This document shows positions 1 through 13,000 of a stretch of 64,000 nucleotides of DNA, piece by piece; within the stretch, counting starts at the first letter, position 1; every line of letters starts with the position of its first letter. The translations under genes were made by a program, and so were the position numbers. Under the pieces are notes generated by a model. It had not been told where the DNA came from. It was given only the letters and a program-made list of their open reading frames with translations, and searched no databases. The stretch comes from Dendrophyllia cribrosa. Its lineage: Eukaryota > Cnidaria > Anthozoa > Scleractinia > Dendrophylliidae. The stretch spans positions 25,020,177 through 25,084,176 of the forward strand of contig JAJLRJ010000011.1 of NCBI GenBank assembly GCA_024195265.1, in the 5' to 3' direction.

Positions 1-177
1 TGTTTTTTAGGGGGCGCGCAAGTGCTAGAATTTCTTTGCTGGATTCCAAAAAAACATAGTTGATTCCCACCCCCTTGGCCACCTTAACTCTCCCCAATCA
101 CGAGATACAGTTGTACAGTGCAGTAGCAAACATTACTGACAGGACGTTATAGAGTATTATTACACTGTAGTCTGCTT

Positions 178-557
178 GAAGTCAAGGCTTAAAGCTGAAT
201 TACAGTCCGTACTGCGCAATCTCGGGGTTTGTTTTCATTTTTTGTTTTAAATTTGTTGATATGTTACACTTCGGTAATAGCATACACGGAGTAAATGGGA
301 GTAAACCGTAAGTCCGCCATTACGGCCGTTGTGTTTATGAATGCTCGATGAGCTGAAACGTCGGTTTTGGAAAACTTTGGGGTTCTTTTACTTGTTATTA
401 TTGTTTGGCAATTACATCTGACGTTAATAATAAAGGAAAAGGTAAGTTTGTCCCGTAATTTTCATTTTCGCTAGTAAACGTTCTTTGTTTGTGAGTCTTA
501 CAAACATTGCCGAGCTGAGATTGCGCAGTACGGACTGTAATTCATCTTTAAGACTTG
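178..557. mobile_element. Foldback MITE, about 380 bp
   Basis: Positions 178-233 (core TTACAGTCCGTACTGCGCAA) recur as the reverse complement at 505-557. The interior is AT-rich without a coding region. A non-autonomous inverted-repeat element is inferred. Confidence 0.6.
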
Positions 558-818
558 CACTAGCCAAATAGACAAAGAGCAGATATGTAAATGAAATGCA
601 AAACGAACAGACAGCTCAATGTCTTCGACCAAGCTTCCATCTACTACGATGCTCTATAATCTTTTTGCGTGAAACAAAATCATTGACTATTGTCTTTTCA
701 TGTTTCTTTGGTGTGATACAACAATGTGTGAGACTACTCAAAATTGATTTGGCTAAAGTACTAGGCATAAGTAACCTACATGTAACAGAGAACGCAGAGA
801 AATCAGAGCACAAAAGAG

Positions 819-902
819 CAAACCTGTAAAAAACTCGAGGTGCACAATACAAATTCATTTTGATTTGTGGATCTCGATCTCTCGAGTTTTTGATAGGTTT
901 GC
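819..902. repeat. Short hairpin repeat
   Basis: GCAAACCTG(T)..AAAACTCGAG at 819-840 pairs with CTCGAGTTTTTGATAGGTTTGC at 881-902. A half copy beginning GCAAACCTGTCAAAAACTTG is seen near 6316, so it is probably a dispersed element. Confidence 0.45.
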
Positions 903-1032
903 TGTTTGCATCGAAATACATTCGGCCCCGAGTTTTCCGTGTCCGGTACTGTACATGTAGTGAATATGACATTTCACTAACCACAAGACTAGCGTATTAA
1001 CAAAGAATTGTGAAGCCATGGCTCAGACTCAC

Positions 1033-4000
1033 TTAACACTTTGCCAGCATCGGCGGACAATTTCAGGATAGCTTCACTAAATGGAATGACAATAGCGTCG
1101 TAGTGTTCCTCCTTTTGATAAACAGAAAATTCCGGAAGAAGCAAATAAACTCTGAGAGCCTCAATATCAGGAGGCGGTTGCTGTAGAGAGTGAATGACAC
1201 CTCGCTTTATTGCATCAAACATCTAGAAAAAAGGCAACAAAACATGATGAGAATTTTTAACAATATATAGAATTATAATGCCAGGCTGGATAGGAAAACA
1301 TATTTCCATGCCTTTATTTTAATAGCAAGGAAATTGCTTCATACATGACGTTCTATATGAGGTTTCAGGGTTAGAAAAAACTAAAATTTAAGCTTGTTCT
1401 TTTTGCAAGCAAGTCTTAAGTTTTACTTGCCCTGACAAGTTTTTTTTATAAATTGTTACTTAAGCTTAGTTCACAGGCAGCTTGTCCATATATCCTTGCC
1501 CGTTGGGCAAGTGAGTGGGGAAAGACGTTACTTGCCCAACACAAAAATCTACTCGTCCAACTCAACGGGACTTTTTTCAAGCCCTGGTTTGCGATTTTCA
1601 ATTTGCCCTGTAGCATGATTTCAAATTAAATGGCCTTTTCTTAGTTATTCTGTTAGAATCGAAAAAAAAACATTTATAGCAAAATAATTGTTACAAACGT
1701 TTTTGGAAGTTCATGTACATGTAAATACTGTAGAGTTCCGAAAGTAGCGGACACTGGAAAGTAACGGCTACCCGAAAGTAATGCCCCCCCCCCCCCCACC
1801 CCTCCCGACCCCCCCCCCCCCCCCCCCGTTAATGGCGGACCCCAGAAAGTAACTCGGGGTCTTTTGCCAGCATTTCCGTGGCCATGCAGTTGGAACAGCG
1901 TAGTGTTTTACTATGCAAAAATTCCGAAGAATCAACGAGAAAGAGGGAATTAAAGTGACATAATGCTTATTCCCCACTTGTGTTTCCTACATGTACATGT
2001 ATCATTACTCACATATTTTAGAAAGTAGCGGCTATCAGATAGTACATGTAGCAGCTACCCGAAAGTAGCGGCTACCCGAACATACACTGTACAGTAGCAG
2101 CTACCCAAGAGCAATGGCTACCCGGAAGTAACGGTTACCCAAAAGCAATGGCTACCCGGAAGTAACGGTTACCCAAAAGTAATGGCTACCCGGAAGTAAC
2201 GGTTACCCAAAAGCAATGGCTACCCGGAAGTAACGGTTACCCAAAAGCAATGGCTACCCGGAAGTAACGGTTACCCAAAAGCAATGGCTACCCGGAAGTA
2301 ACGGTTACCCAAAAGCAATGGCTACCCGGAAGTAACGGTTACCCAAAAGCAATGGCTACCCGGAAGTAATGGTTACCCAAAAGCAATGGCTACCCGGAAG
2401 TAACGGTTACCCAAAAGCAATGGCTACCCGGAAGTAACGGTTACCCAAAAGCAATGGCTACCCGGAAGTAACGGTTACCCAAAAGCAATGGCTACCCGGA
2501 AGTAACGGTTACCCAAAAGCAATGGCTACCCGGAAGTAACGGTTACCCAAAAGCAATGGCTACCTGGAAGTAACGGCTACCCAAAAGTAATGGCTACCCG
2601 GAAGTAACGGTTACCCAAAAGCAATGGCTACCCGGAAGTAACGGCTACCCAAAAGCAATGGCTACCAGGAAGTAACGGTTACCCAAAAGTAATGGTTACC
2701 TGAAAGTAACATTACTCACATATTTTAGAAAGTAGCGGCTACCAGATACATTGTAGCGGTTACCCGGAAGTAACGACTACCCAAAAGTAACGGTTACCCA
2801 AAAGTAAATGTAGAAGCTACCCGAAAGTAACGGCTACCCGAAAGTAACAGCTACCCGATAGTAATGGCTATCCAAAAGTAACAGCTACCCGATAGTAATG
2901 GCTATCCAAAAGTAACGGCTGCCTGAAAGATAACGGCTAACAAAAAGTTATGGTTACCCAAAAGTAACAGTTACCTTGGGCCTGCTAATACTGAAAGTAC
3001 CAGAGGCCACTACCAACTGAACTAGCTATGATATGATAGCTTTACAGGACGTTCAAGATAAATGACCTAAACAGTTGTTTATGTGTTCAGGCACCATGTA
3101 CAGCTGTACTGAGTAACCTCAGTGCACAAATGTTTCTTATGAAGCTATAAAATTACCTAGTACAATGTAGCACATTTGAGGAAATTTGTTTGACAATGTC
3201 CGAGCACTGACTGTGGTGTTTTGTTTGTTGGAGGCACATACAGTTGCTATGTGGTAGATTCACACTAAAAGTTTCTCTTCACAACGCCACATGACTTCAT
3301 TGTAGAACTTACCTTAGTGGTGACTGCCTGGTGAGAAATACGGTTTAGCAAACCAAAACATTTTCGAGCAGACGCCAAACTAATACCATGGTGTCTAGAA
3401 CTTGTTTGTTCGTGTTTCCGTCTGAAAGGTTCAACAAAAAGAAAACATTGTTTCAGTAATCATTCTGGAACTAGAACAACATAATAGCAACCTTTAGATT
3501 TGAAATTCGAGTACGAGTACGACTTTGAAATTTCAAGATAATTGTATCCCCTGAACTATAACTCTTTCCTGTTGCTGACTAACACATAAATAAACGTTAG
3601 GGATAAGATTGGTGGGATAAGAAATTATGACACACAAATTTGGTTTGAAAACTTGTACTTGTACTCAATCTTATACTCGTAGCCCAATCTAAAGGTCGCT
3701 AATTTGCCAGTGTACCAGAACCTTTAGGGAGATAGTGCACTACAGTAGGTCTCAGCGCCAAAAGCTGGTGCTCTGTCTCCCCAATTATTAATGTCCCAAG
3801 AAAGCTGCTTTAAAAATATCTTGACTCAATAAATGAATGCAATTACCACATTTACATGTGTTTTGTACATGTAATTATAATGAAAAATTAATCATATAGC
3901 CTTTACGTGCATCTGTTATTTTGAAAGGCCCTTTTTATAATACTTAAATGGCAGTTTTCCCTACCTTTTTAATGCTACAATGGCGTGTTTTCGCTTCCCT

Positions 4001-7000
4001 TTCCTATTCATCATGAAATCCCTACCCTTTCATATACTTCAACTCGTGAAATCCCGACCCTTTCATATACCTCCAGCCTAAAAAAGGTACCCCTTTCGGG
4101 CAGAGCATCCCAGTATAGCACATGATAGGGAGTCCCTGAATCACTGGCAAAATGAAATACTGGGCACTTGAAAAAATAATATAAACTTTCATCTGAATAG
4201 CAACACTGTACTCTTGAGAATTTCATACATGGAAAGAAGAACCACCTTGCACAGCATACATCTTGTAATGAAGGGCACAACACCAATAAATTCATTTTAG
4301 CATATGGGGGCTCCTGCACTGTGCTGTTGAACACCTCCATGGGGGGTGGCAGGGGGGTGAAGCACCCTACCCCTATGAAAATTCCGCTTTGGTTTATACA
4401 GTGCATACAGGGGAGGTTTTGGGTACACCTCCCCCCTTCAGAATTTCCAAAGGCCCTGTGTAGCCTGAGGAGATGTGGATATTTACTATGGCTGCACATA
4501 ATCACAGGCCAAGTCCTAGTACAAATGGAAATCATTACCTGTCCAGAAATGAACCACACATGCAAGCTTTGGATGAGAAAACTGTCTCTAATTTTCTGCA
4601 TGGAAATAAAAATACAAACATGTTTTTTTTTTAATTACATAATTATAGTCAATAAATACAAAATTAATTTTAAACTAACTTTCTCCTTGGGTCCCTGTTC
4701 AAGTGAATAAAGGTTTAGTTTCTTAAGACACTGTGCTGCATTATCAGGTTTAGTGAAACACACAAAAAAATTGGTTTTATCACTGAGTTGATAAATAAAA
4801 GGTGAATTAGCCACCAAAAATATGATGCTTCGAGTGCCAGCCCTTTGTTGGAGTGAACGATGAAGGCCTAGCATTCAAGTTAATCGGTTTATGGTTTCCA
4901 ATTTATCTTGTCAACTCAGTCAATGCAGTTTGAAAACAAATTTCTGCTAAAGTGTCCACTTAGGATAGGTGTCTGCTTGTGGGAGATAAAACAATGACGT
5001 CTTTCAGTTTTTGTGTGGCCTGGATCACAAAAAATTATTAGTGACTGTTTACATATGTACATGTAGCTATACATGTACACGAGGTGTCAATGTAGTGCTT
5101 ATCTAAATGTGGGGTGTTTCTTGGTGTTGCAGAAGCCATTGTTGGTTTATTAACTTTTGTGTTGTGGTGTGGGTATTGTCCAGTGTCTTTTGAATCTTTT
5201 GTTTTACGTCATTTGGTGATCACCAACACCAAGAAACTACCTAAATCTGGGACCATGACACTATAAAGTACTGTTCAAAATAATGTAGTGTTTAGCTGAA
5301 GATATTGTACATGTTACAATCCTGTGAGACAACCTACATGTCAGTTGCAAGGTGAAATGAAATGTTGTGGCTACTACAGGTCATTAACCCTTTCACTCCT
5401 GTTTAAAGACCGATGTAAAAAGTTCATAAAATTGTTAATATTTGGTCTATTTCAATGAAATTTTGCCATAAAAATGGTCTGGGAAAGATCAGTTCATTTC
5501 CAGAATAAAATTGTACTCCCCTATTATCTATGATATGGTTGATCACCCCTGGAACTTTAGACATTTATTTTATTTTATACATTTGCAGTGTTAGACATGG
5601 CTCATGTTACTCTACATTGTGTATTAACTGAGAGCTGCAAAATAATATTAGCTATAGTTTGGGGGTATACCTAGTATGTCTGAAAATTGAGGCATTATTG
5701 AACTTTTTGACTTTGACATTTTCAGCCTGTTTATGTCGAAGCCATGATTTCCTTCCCCAATTTTGATATGAAATACAATGTAAGAACTGCACTCATCAAA
5801 ACCTTTCAAATGGTATATCATACATGGCCATTTAGGTTTTACTTACAGTTTGGAAAAAAGGGTAGAAAAACTCAGGAATGAAAGGGTTATAATAACTAAA
5901 AAAGAAACTCACTGAATCATTTCTGTAGATGGATTTCCCAGGGATAACTGCTGAATCAGCTCCCTGACGCTGGGCTCAGACAAGGTCCACAAGTGCTTTG
6001 AAGTGTCAGGCTCTCGTAGATCACACAGTGTCCTGCTGCCGCCCTGTTTTACAATCAAAAGGATCAAGTTAGGATTTACAGTATAGTTATTAGTTAATTC
6101 ACGAAAATTCAATGTCAAAATACAAATTCTCCTTCCTTGTACCCATACGTTTGTTATAGATTGAAGTGGGGAGAAGTTGTTAAAATATCAACATAATTCT
6201 TCTTGGGTGATGATGTCCTTCATTCTTATGACCTCCTTGATTGACGAAGCACTGATCCAATCACTAAAAGTACAGTAACCTAACAAAGAACAGAATGTCT
6301 TGCACACAAACTGCAAACCTGTCAAAAACTTGAGACCCACAAAATAAACTCTAGATTGAAGTCTGTTATGGGTCTGGAAAATACATGACTTTTTTGTGTA
6401 GAAACAATCCTGATTTTCCCGATTAATTTTTGTCCCGGGCCATCCCAGATGATTTGGGATGTCTACGATTTCATGTTTTCAAAGTTGGCAAAATCTGGAA
6501 CATTCAGGATCTCCCCGATCATCTGGGATTTTTCCAACATAATTAATGAAAACCAGGCTTAATGCTTTAATGTGACCACAGCCAATGTACGTTGATTCAA
6601 CAATAATTTATTTTTAACAATGTTGAAGCAAACATTATTGCAACCATTCCTTTCACTCCCAGAGTCAATAATATGGAGACATGTCACGTTGTTCTAATTT
6701 TGATGTGTCCGTTGACGAAATCCTATGGTGGATTCAAATGAAACCTCTTTGGCAGTTCTTTTGCAAGTACAATGATTTTGTTGTACAATAATTTTATTTT
6801 AAAAAAATGAAATCAAACTCAAATTTTGAGTTTTTTTCTTAACTTTGTTTTTTTTGGCACTCTTGCGAGTTTGAATGCAACTGACAAAACAGGATCTCTC
6901 TTGTTCAACATCTCACTTACATTATTTACTGTGAGAACATAACAAAAGTCTCCCCCTGCAGCAATCCTGTGAACTACACTGCCGCTTGTTGAGTTGCCAC

Positions 7001-10000
7001 TGTCAGTGCTATCGACAGCCCAGCTTTGGTGAACAAGAACAGGGCTGTTAACACTTTTGACTTTGCTATTGCCTAGTTGACCATTTTCTCCAAAACCAAA
7101 GGAGTACAGCTGCCCAGATGATGCAACATACGCTAAGGTATGAAGCCTGTAACAGAGAACAGCAAAATACATGTAATTACGCAACAATTCTACAAACAAG
7201 TGATTACAGTAGTCAAAGGCCAACATAATGAAGTCTGTAAGCCTGTCCTTTCACACTTTCGACACAACCAAAAACTGCTACGTAACTTAGTTCACTTAAA
7301 ATATGAAAATATCAGTTAAACTTAATGCTTATGGTCAGATCAACAGCAGCTACAGTGTACAAGGAGTGTTCTTTAATGTGGATACTTAAATTATTTTTGT
7401 AAAACTTGTGTTGCAGTAATACTATTCATACCTTCCACAGGCTATTTGTGTCACATTTTTTCCCATTAGTTCAAAGACCTAGAAACAGAAATAAACAATG
7501 ACTGTTGACACAAATGCACAGTCAATGACTACATGTAAAGTGTAAAATATACATTATTTTAATTAATTTATAATTAATAACAGCATGTTGTGACCCACAC
7601 TGTCAAACCTCCATTTGTGACTTGACTCTCACAAGGAGAGAGTGAAAGAGAAGAAAGCAGGAACCAGAAGAAAATGGGATTTGTGAGACAAGTTGGAGCA
7701 GAAGAAATACATGTAAAGTGAAATTTCGCAAAATTACACATCACTGTTTTGCAATTTAGCTTAGCTCAGGGCGTAACAGGTATAGGAAATGGGACATTCC
7801 AGCTCCCCCCCCCCCCCCCCCCCCCCCTGTTATACAATGTATGCCAGTTCATATAAAACAATAATACATTGTTACAGTACATGTACATGTACATATAAGT
7901 GCATGTGCACTGTAACAGGCTCTTAGGCTGAAGAACGAGACAGACTATTCTATGGTGTCATACCTTTCTTGGGTTGTATTCATTGTTGTTAGAGTTATGT
8001 CCAAGCTGTCCATAGCTACCACACCCAAATGTGAACACCCCTCCATCCTTTAAAAATGAAAATGCCCAAAATGAATGTATATTTACAGGAGCTGTACAAT
8101 ACAATCATGTACGTGTTCATGTACAGTACATGTATGTTATATATGTTGTGGTTCAAATTTTTCTTTGGTTTGAAAATTTTCAAACCAGTTTGATTTTTCT
8201 TTTCCTTTGTCTCATATCATGATAATGAATCTCAGACAAAGGAAAATAAAAATTAAACTGGTTTGAAAATTTTTAAACCAAAGAAAAATTTGAACCACAA
8301 CATATACACCAATGCCTATTATTAAAGAAGTTTAACATCTTTCCACCCAAAAAATGCAAGACAAACAAAAACAATCAGGTGAATATTTTGCACTATGTTT
8401 AAAAAAATTAATATTCCCATGCATACATACATGTATCAAAACACAAATTTACATGATTGAAAAGATGTACAAAACAGTTGCAGGGTGCTTGGACAAACAA
8501 GAGTGCCACACGCACTAACATTTTGTCCTACATGCTGCTGCTACATGTACCTTTACATTGCAAGCAAAAAAGCAAAAAGATAATAAAAATTACATGCAAG
8601 AAATACATGTAATACTATGAGCAATTGATTTTTTAATCACAGCTGCAAGAAAATAATGACTGTCATGACAAGAGAATATGTGCATAACATTTTTATGATG
8701 GACAGTAGAAAATCAGAAACAGAAACCACTATGTTGAGGTACAGTACAGTGCACATGATTACATGTTCATCTGTGTCAGCTAGTCATAGTTACGCTGTAG
8801 CTCCTGGTATACATTCTGTGATTATCTTCTTTAGTCAAAACTTTATACAATGTTTATTGTACATGTATGATTCTACAGCGTTTTTATTGTACATCTTGCA
8901 AAAATTACTTAAAGGTCAAAATTCAGGTTGGTTTAATGTTGTTATTTTCCTTGGGGACACTAACTTACTCAACACATACATTTAACACAATTTAAAAGAA
9001 CTGAAAAAAAAATCATGGAAATAACAAAATAATTGTGGCATCAAGATTATACCTCCGTTAGAACTGCAGTGTGATATTCTCCAGCTGTGACATGCCTCAC
9101 TCTTTGGGACCTTAATGACTTGACAAGTACAGGCATAAAATGATCTGAAACAAATTAATACACACTTCTTTTAGCCTTTAACCCCCAGAGTTTAAATTTT
9201 GCTTGACAAGTGGTTTTAACTTTTGAATCCACGGATTCAATGAAAATTAAAGCTCTTGAGTGGCACATTATTATTTTTTACTTTTATTTGGTCATGTTTG
9301 TTTCTTGATGCCAGTGAACTCTCTCTAAGCCAGACACTATTCAAACCAGCTCTACATGTACAGTGTAGCTCACCACCTTACTGTATATTGAGGTGTCTGC
9401 ATTATAGAGAATTTGGTTACAGACAACCCTTTCACTGCCAGAGTCAATAATGGAGACAAGCAGTGCAGCTCTGATCTTAACTGTTGTCGAGTCTGTGAAT
9501 GGAATCCTATGGTGTGACCATTCAAATGAAACCTCTTCAGCAGTACGTTTGCATGGTACCATTTGTTCTAACTTTGAGTCTGTGAATGGAATCCTATGGT
9601 GTGACCATTCAAATGAAACCTCTACAGCAGTACTTTTGCATGGTACCATTTGTTCTAACTTTGAGTCTGTTGATGAAATCCTATGGTGTGACCATTCAAA
9701 TGAAACCTCTTCAGCAGTACTTTTGCATGGTACCATTTGTTCTAACTTTGAGTCTGTTGATGAAATCCTATGGTGTGACCATTCAAATGAAACCTCTTCA
9801 GCAGTACTTTTGCATCATGGTACCATTAATTTTGTTCTAACTTTGAGTCTGTGAATGGAATCCTATGGTGTGACCATTCAAATGAAACCTCTTCAGCAGT
9901 ACTTTTGCATGGTACCATTTGTTCTAACTTTTGAGCCTGTGGACAAAATCCTATGGTGTGCATGACCATTCAAATGAAACCTCTTCAGCAGTACTTTCAC

Positions 10001-13000
10001 ATGGTACCATTTGTTTTTCAATATTTTACAAAATGAAATTTGGGAGTTTTTCTTGAATTTTTATTGTTTGGCACTGTTAGGAGTTGAAGGGTTAAGTAAA
10101 ATTTGGGAACTAATTCATATACATGGAACATGCAAACTCATTGACAAGCAACCTTTTTGCCAGAAATTGAAAAGTGGCCATCCTGGAAGCTTGTCCACCT
10201 ATACAATTTTAATAGTGTTGGTGAATTCTACATGAATTTCTAAAATTTCTTGCCATTCTCAGAAGGCCCAGACACCCTGCTGGCTAAAAGCTTGTTGACA
10301 AGTAAAACACATTTGACAAGTACATGTAAAAGATTGCAATGAAACACCAGGGTAACACTTTTATGGACAGGACTTTATCTAGGGGGTAGAGACCTGTTAT
10401 TAACAATAATCTTCCACGAGGGAAAGATGGATATTTTCTGGAACACCACAATACCAGTTGTTTAAAAATGTTTATCTCACCTTTATCATCATTTACACCA
10501 AGTTGACCAAAGCTGAAAGTAAATGCAAATGAAAATTATATTATGTTGTTTGCATATACATGTACACTGCAGTACTATAGCGACAAGTACTGAGTGTACA
10601 ATGCACATGTACATGTAGTAGCCTACAATTCCAATGCAACACATCTGCCATAAATTAGCAAGCCTGGCCTAAACTGAACACAGAAATTCAGTGCAGTGTC
10701 CAAGACAAACAGAATAATAAATTTATTTTGTAACATTCAGTGCATGTATGTACTTTTATTAGTGAGATAATTTTAACCAAAACTTACAGCACTGATTAAT
10801 TTTCAATTGTTTTGCTAGCTTGTAGGGTTGGAAACTCAATTTTGACAAAACTTGCTACTTGGGCGAGTGTGTTCAGGGCTCGAAATAGCGACCTGCCAAT
10901 GGCCAAATGGCAGGTCAAATTTCAGGTTTGGCAGGCGAAAAATTAATAATGATGAACTGCCAGATGGATAATAAAATGGCAGGTGAAACTTACTGGACTG
11001 GTTTTATAACATTTTCTACTCCTCTAACCATGCTCCTTTATCTACTATTTCTTTCCACAAATCAATCGTTCCCGATGAAAAAAAATTAAGGTTAATTAGT
11101 ATATAGGATTCTCAAAAAGCGCCGGTGACCACTGCGAGGTTTTCGCAGTCCAAAAATTGCCAGGAAAAGCGGGAAAAAAATCAGCTGATTTAAAAACAGA
11201 AATAAAAGCTTTTATAATGAAACTTCGGACGCATCGATTTTCGGTTGAAGATTTTTTTTTGCCTGCCTTGACATCCTGCGCCCGTTTACTTTACTTTCAC
11301 GTGCATTGTATGTAAAATGACATTATCAAGTGCGCAAATTAAATACGGTATTCACGGTTTGGTGGTTTCCGACTTTGTTAGTTTGGACCCCTCAGTTTGC
11401 TGTCTGGAATAAAATCTGTTTTTTTGCTTCAAAAAAACTTTCTAACTTTGGAGTCTGGCCTTATCAATGCAATTAAAAACAACGGAAGTGCCCGGGAACT
11501 GTGTACAACATTCAAAAGGAACTAAACATTGTTTTATTTACTGTGTGTTTCAATTAGATCGAGTGTCGATTTATAAATAGCGATGTCACTTATAATAAAT
11601 TTTCAGCGACCAAACACCCCGGTAAGGAAATTTCAACATCCTTGCACATCGGCATGAAAGTTAGCCTGTGAACAGGCTCTCCAGTGGGATATAGGGCGAA
11701 GAAAAAACGGCGAACAGGGAGTTTTCCCGCGACTCGCTTCACTCGCCGACTTTTCCTCGCGAGTTTTATCTTCGCGGCGCTATCTACTTTCATCATACCC
11801 CCACAGGAGGTACCTTTCGTCATACCCCCACAAGGGGTACCTTTCGTCATACCCCCACAAGGGGTACCTTTCGTCATACCCCCACAAGGGGTACCTTTCG
11901 TCATACCCCCACAAGGGGTACCTTTCGTCATACCCCCACAAGGGGTACCTTTTGTCATACCCCCACAAGGGGTACCTTTCGTCATACCCCCACAAGGGGT
12001 ACCTTTCATCATACTCCCACAAGGGGCACCTTTCGTCATACCCCCACAAGGGGTACCTTTCGTCATACCCCCACAAGGAGTACCTTTCGTCATACCCCCC
12101 ACAAGGAGTACCTTTCGTCATACCCCCACAAGAGGTACCTTTCGTCATAACCCCGCAAGGAGTACATGTACCTTTCGTCATACCCCCACAAGAGGTACCT
12201 TTCGTCACACCCCCACAAGGGGTACCTTTCATCATACCCCCACAAGGGGTACCTTTCGTCATACCCCCACAAGGGGTACCTTTCGTATTACCCCCACAAG
12301 GAGTACCTTTCGTCACACCCCCACAAGAGGTACCTTTCGTCATACCCCCACAAGGGGTACCTTTCGTCATACCCTGCAAGGGGTACCTTTCGTCATACCC
12401 CCACAAGGAGTACCTTTCGTCATACCCCCACAAGGAGTACCTTTCGTCATACCCCCACAAGAGGTACCTTTCATCATACCCCCACAAGGAGTACATGTAC
12501 CTTTCGTCATACCCCCACAAGGGGTACCTTTCATCATACCCCCACAAGGAGTACCTTTCGTCATACCCCCACAAGGGGTACCTTTCGTCATACCCCCACA
12601 AGGAGTACCTTTCGTCATACCCCCACAAGGAGTACCTTTCGTCATACCCCCACAAGGAGTACCTTTCGTCATACCCCCACAAGAGGTACCTTTCGTCATT
12701 CCCTCACAAGGAGTACCTTTTGTCATACCCCCACAATTTGACCCACAAGGGATACCTTTCGTCATACCCCCACAAGGGGTACCTTTCATCATACCCCCAC
12801 AAGAGGTACCTTTCGTCATTCCCTCACAAGGAGTACCTTTCGTCATACCCCCACAAGGAGTACCTTTCGTCATACCCCCACAAGAGGTACCTTTCGTCAT
12901 TCCCTCACAAGGAGTACCTTTTGTCATACCCCCACAATTTGACCCACAAGGGATACCGTTCGTCATACCCCCACAAGGGATACCTTTCATCATACCCCCA

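Noticed and set aside
596..984. Further HERC-like exons left of 1033
   Set aside because: Both strands were read for HECT-linker similarity in 1-1032 and none was found; the region is a hairpin and a MITE.
2100..2700. CRISPR-like regular array
   Set aside because: The units are contiguous with no unique spacers, and the locus is eukaryotic.
4011..4710. Overlapping open frames of 129 and 196 codons on opposite strands
   Set aside because: No domain; they read through a G/C-rich repeat-like stretch and are on both strands.
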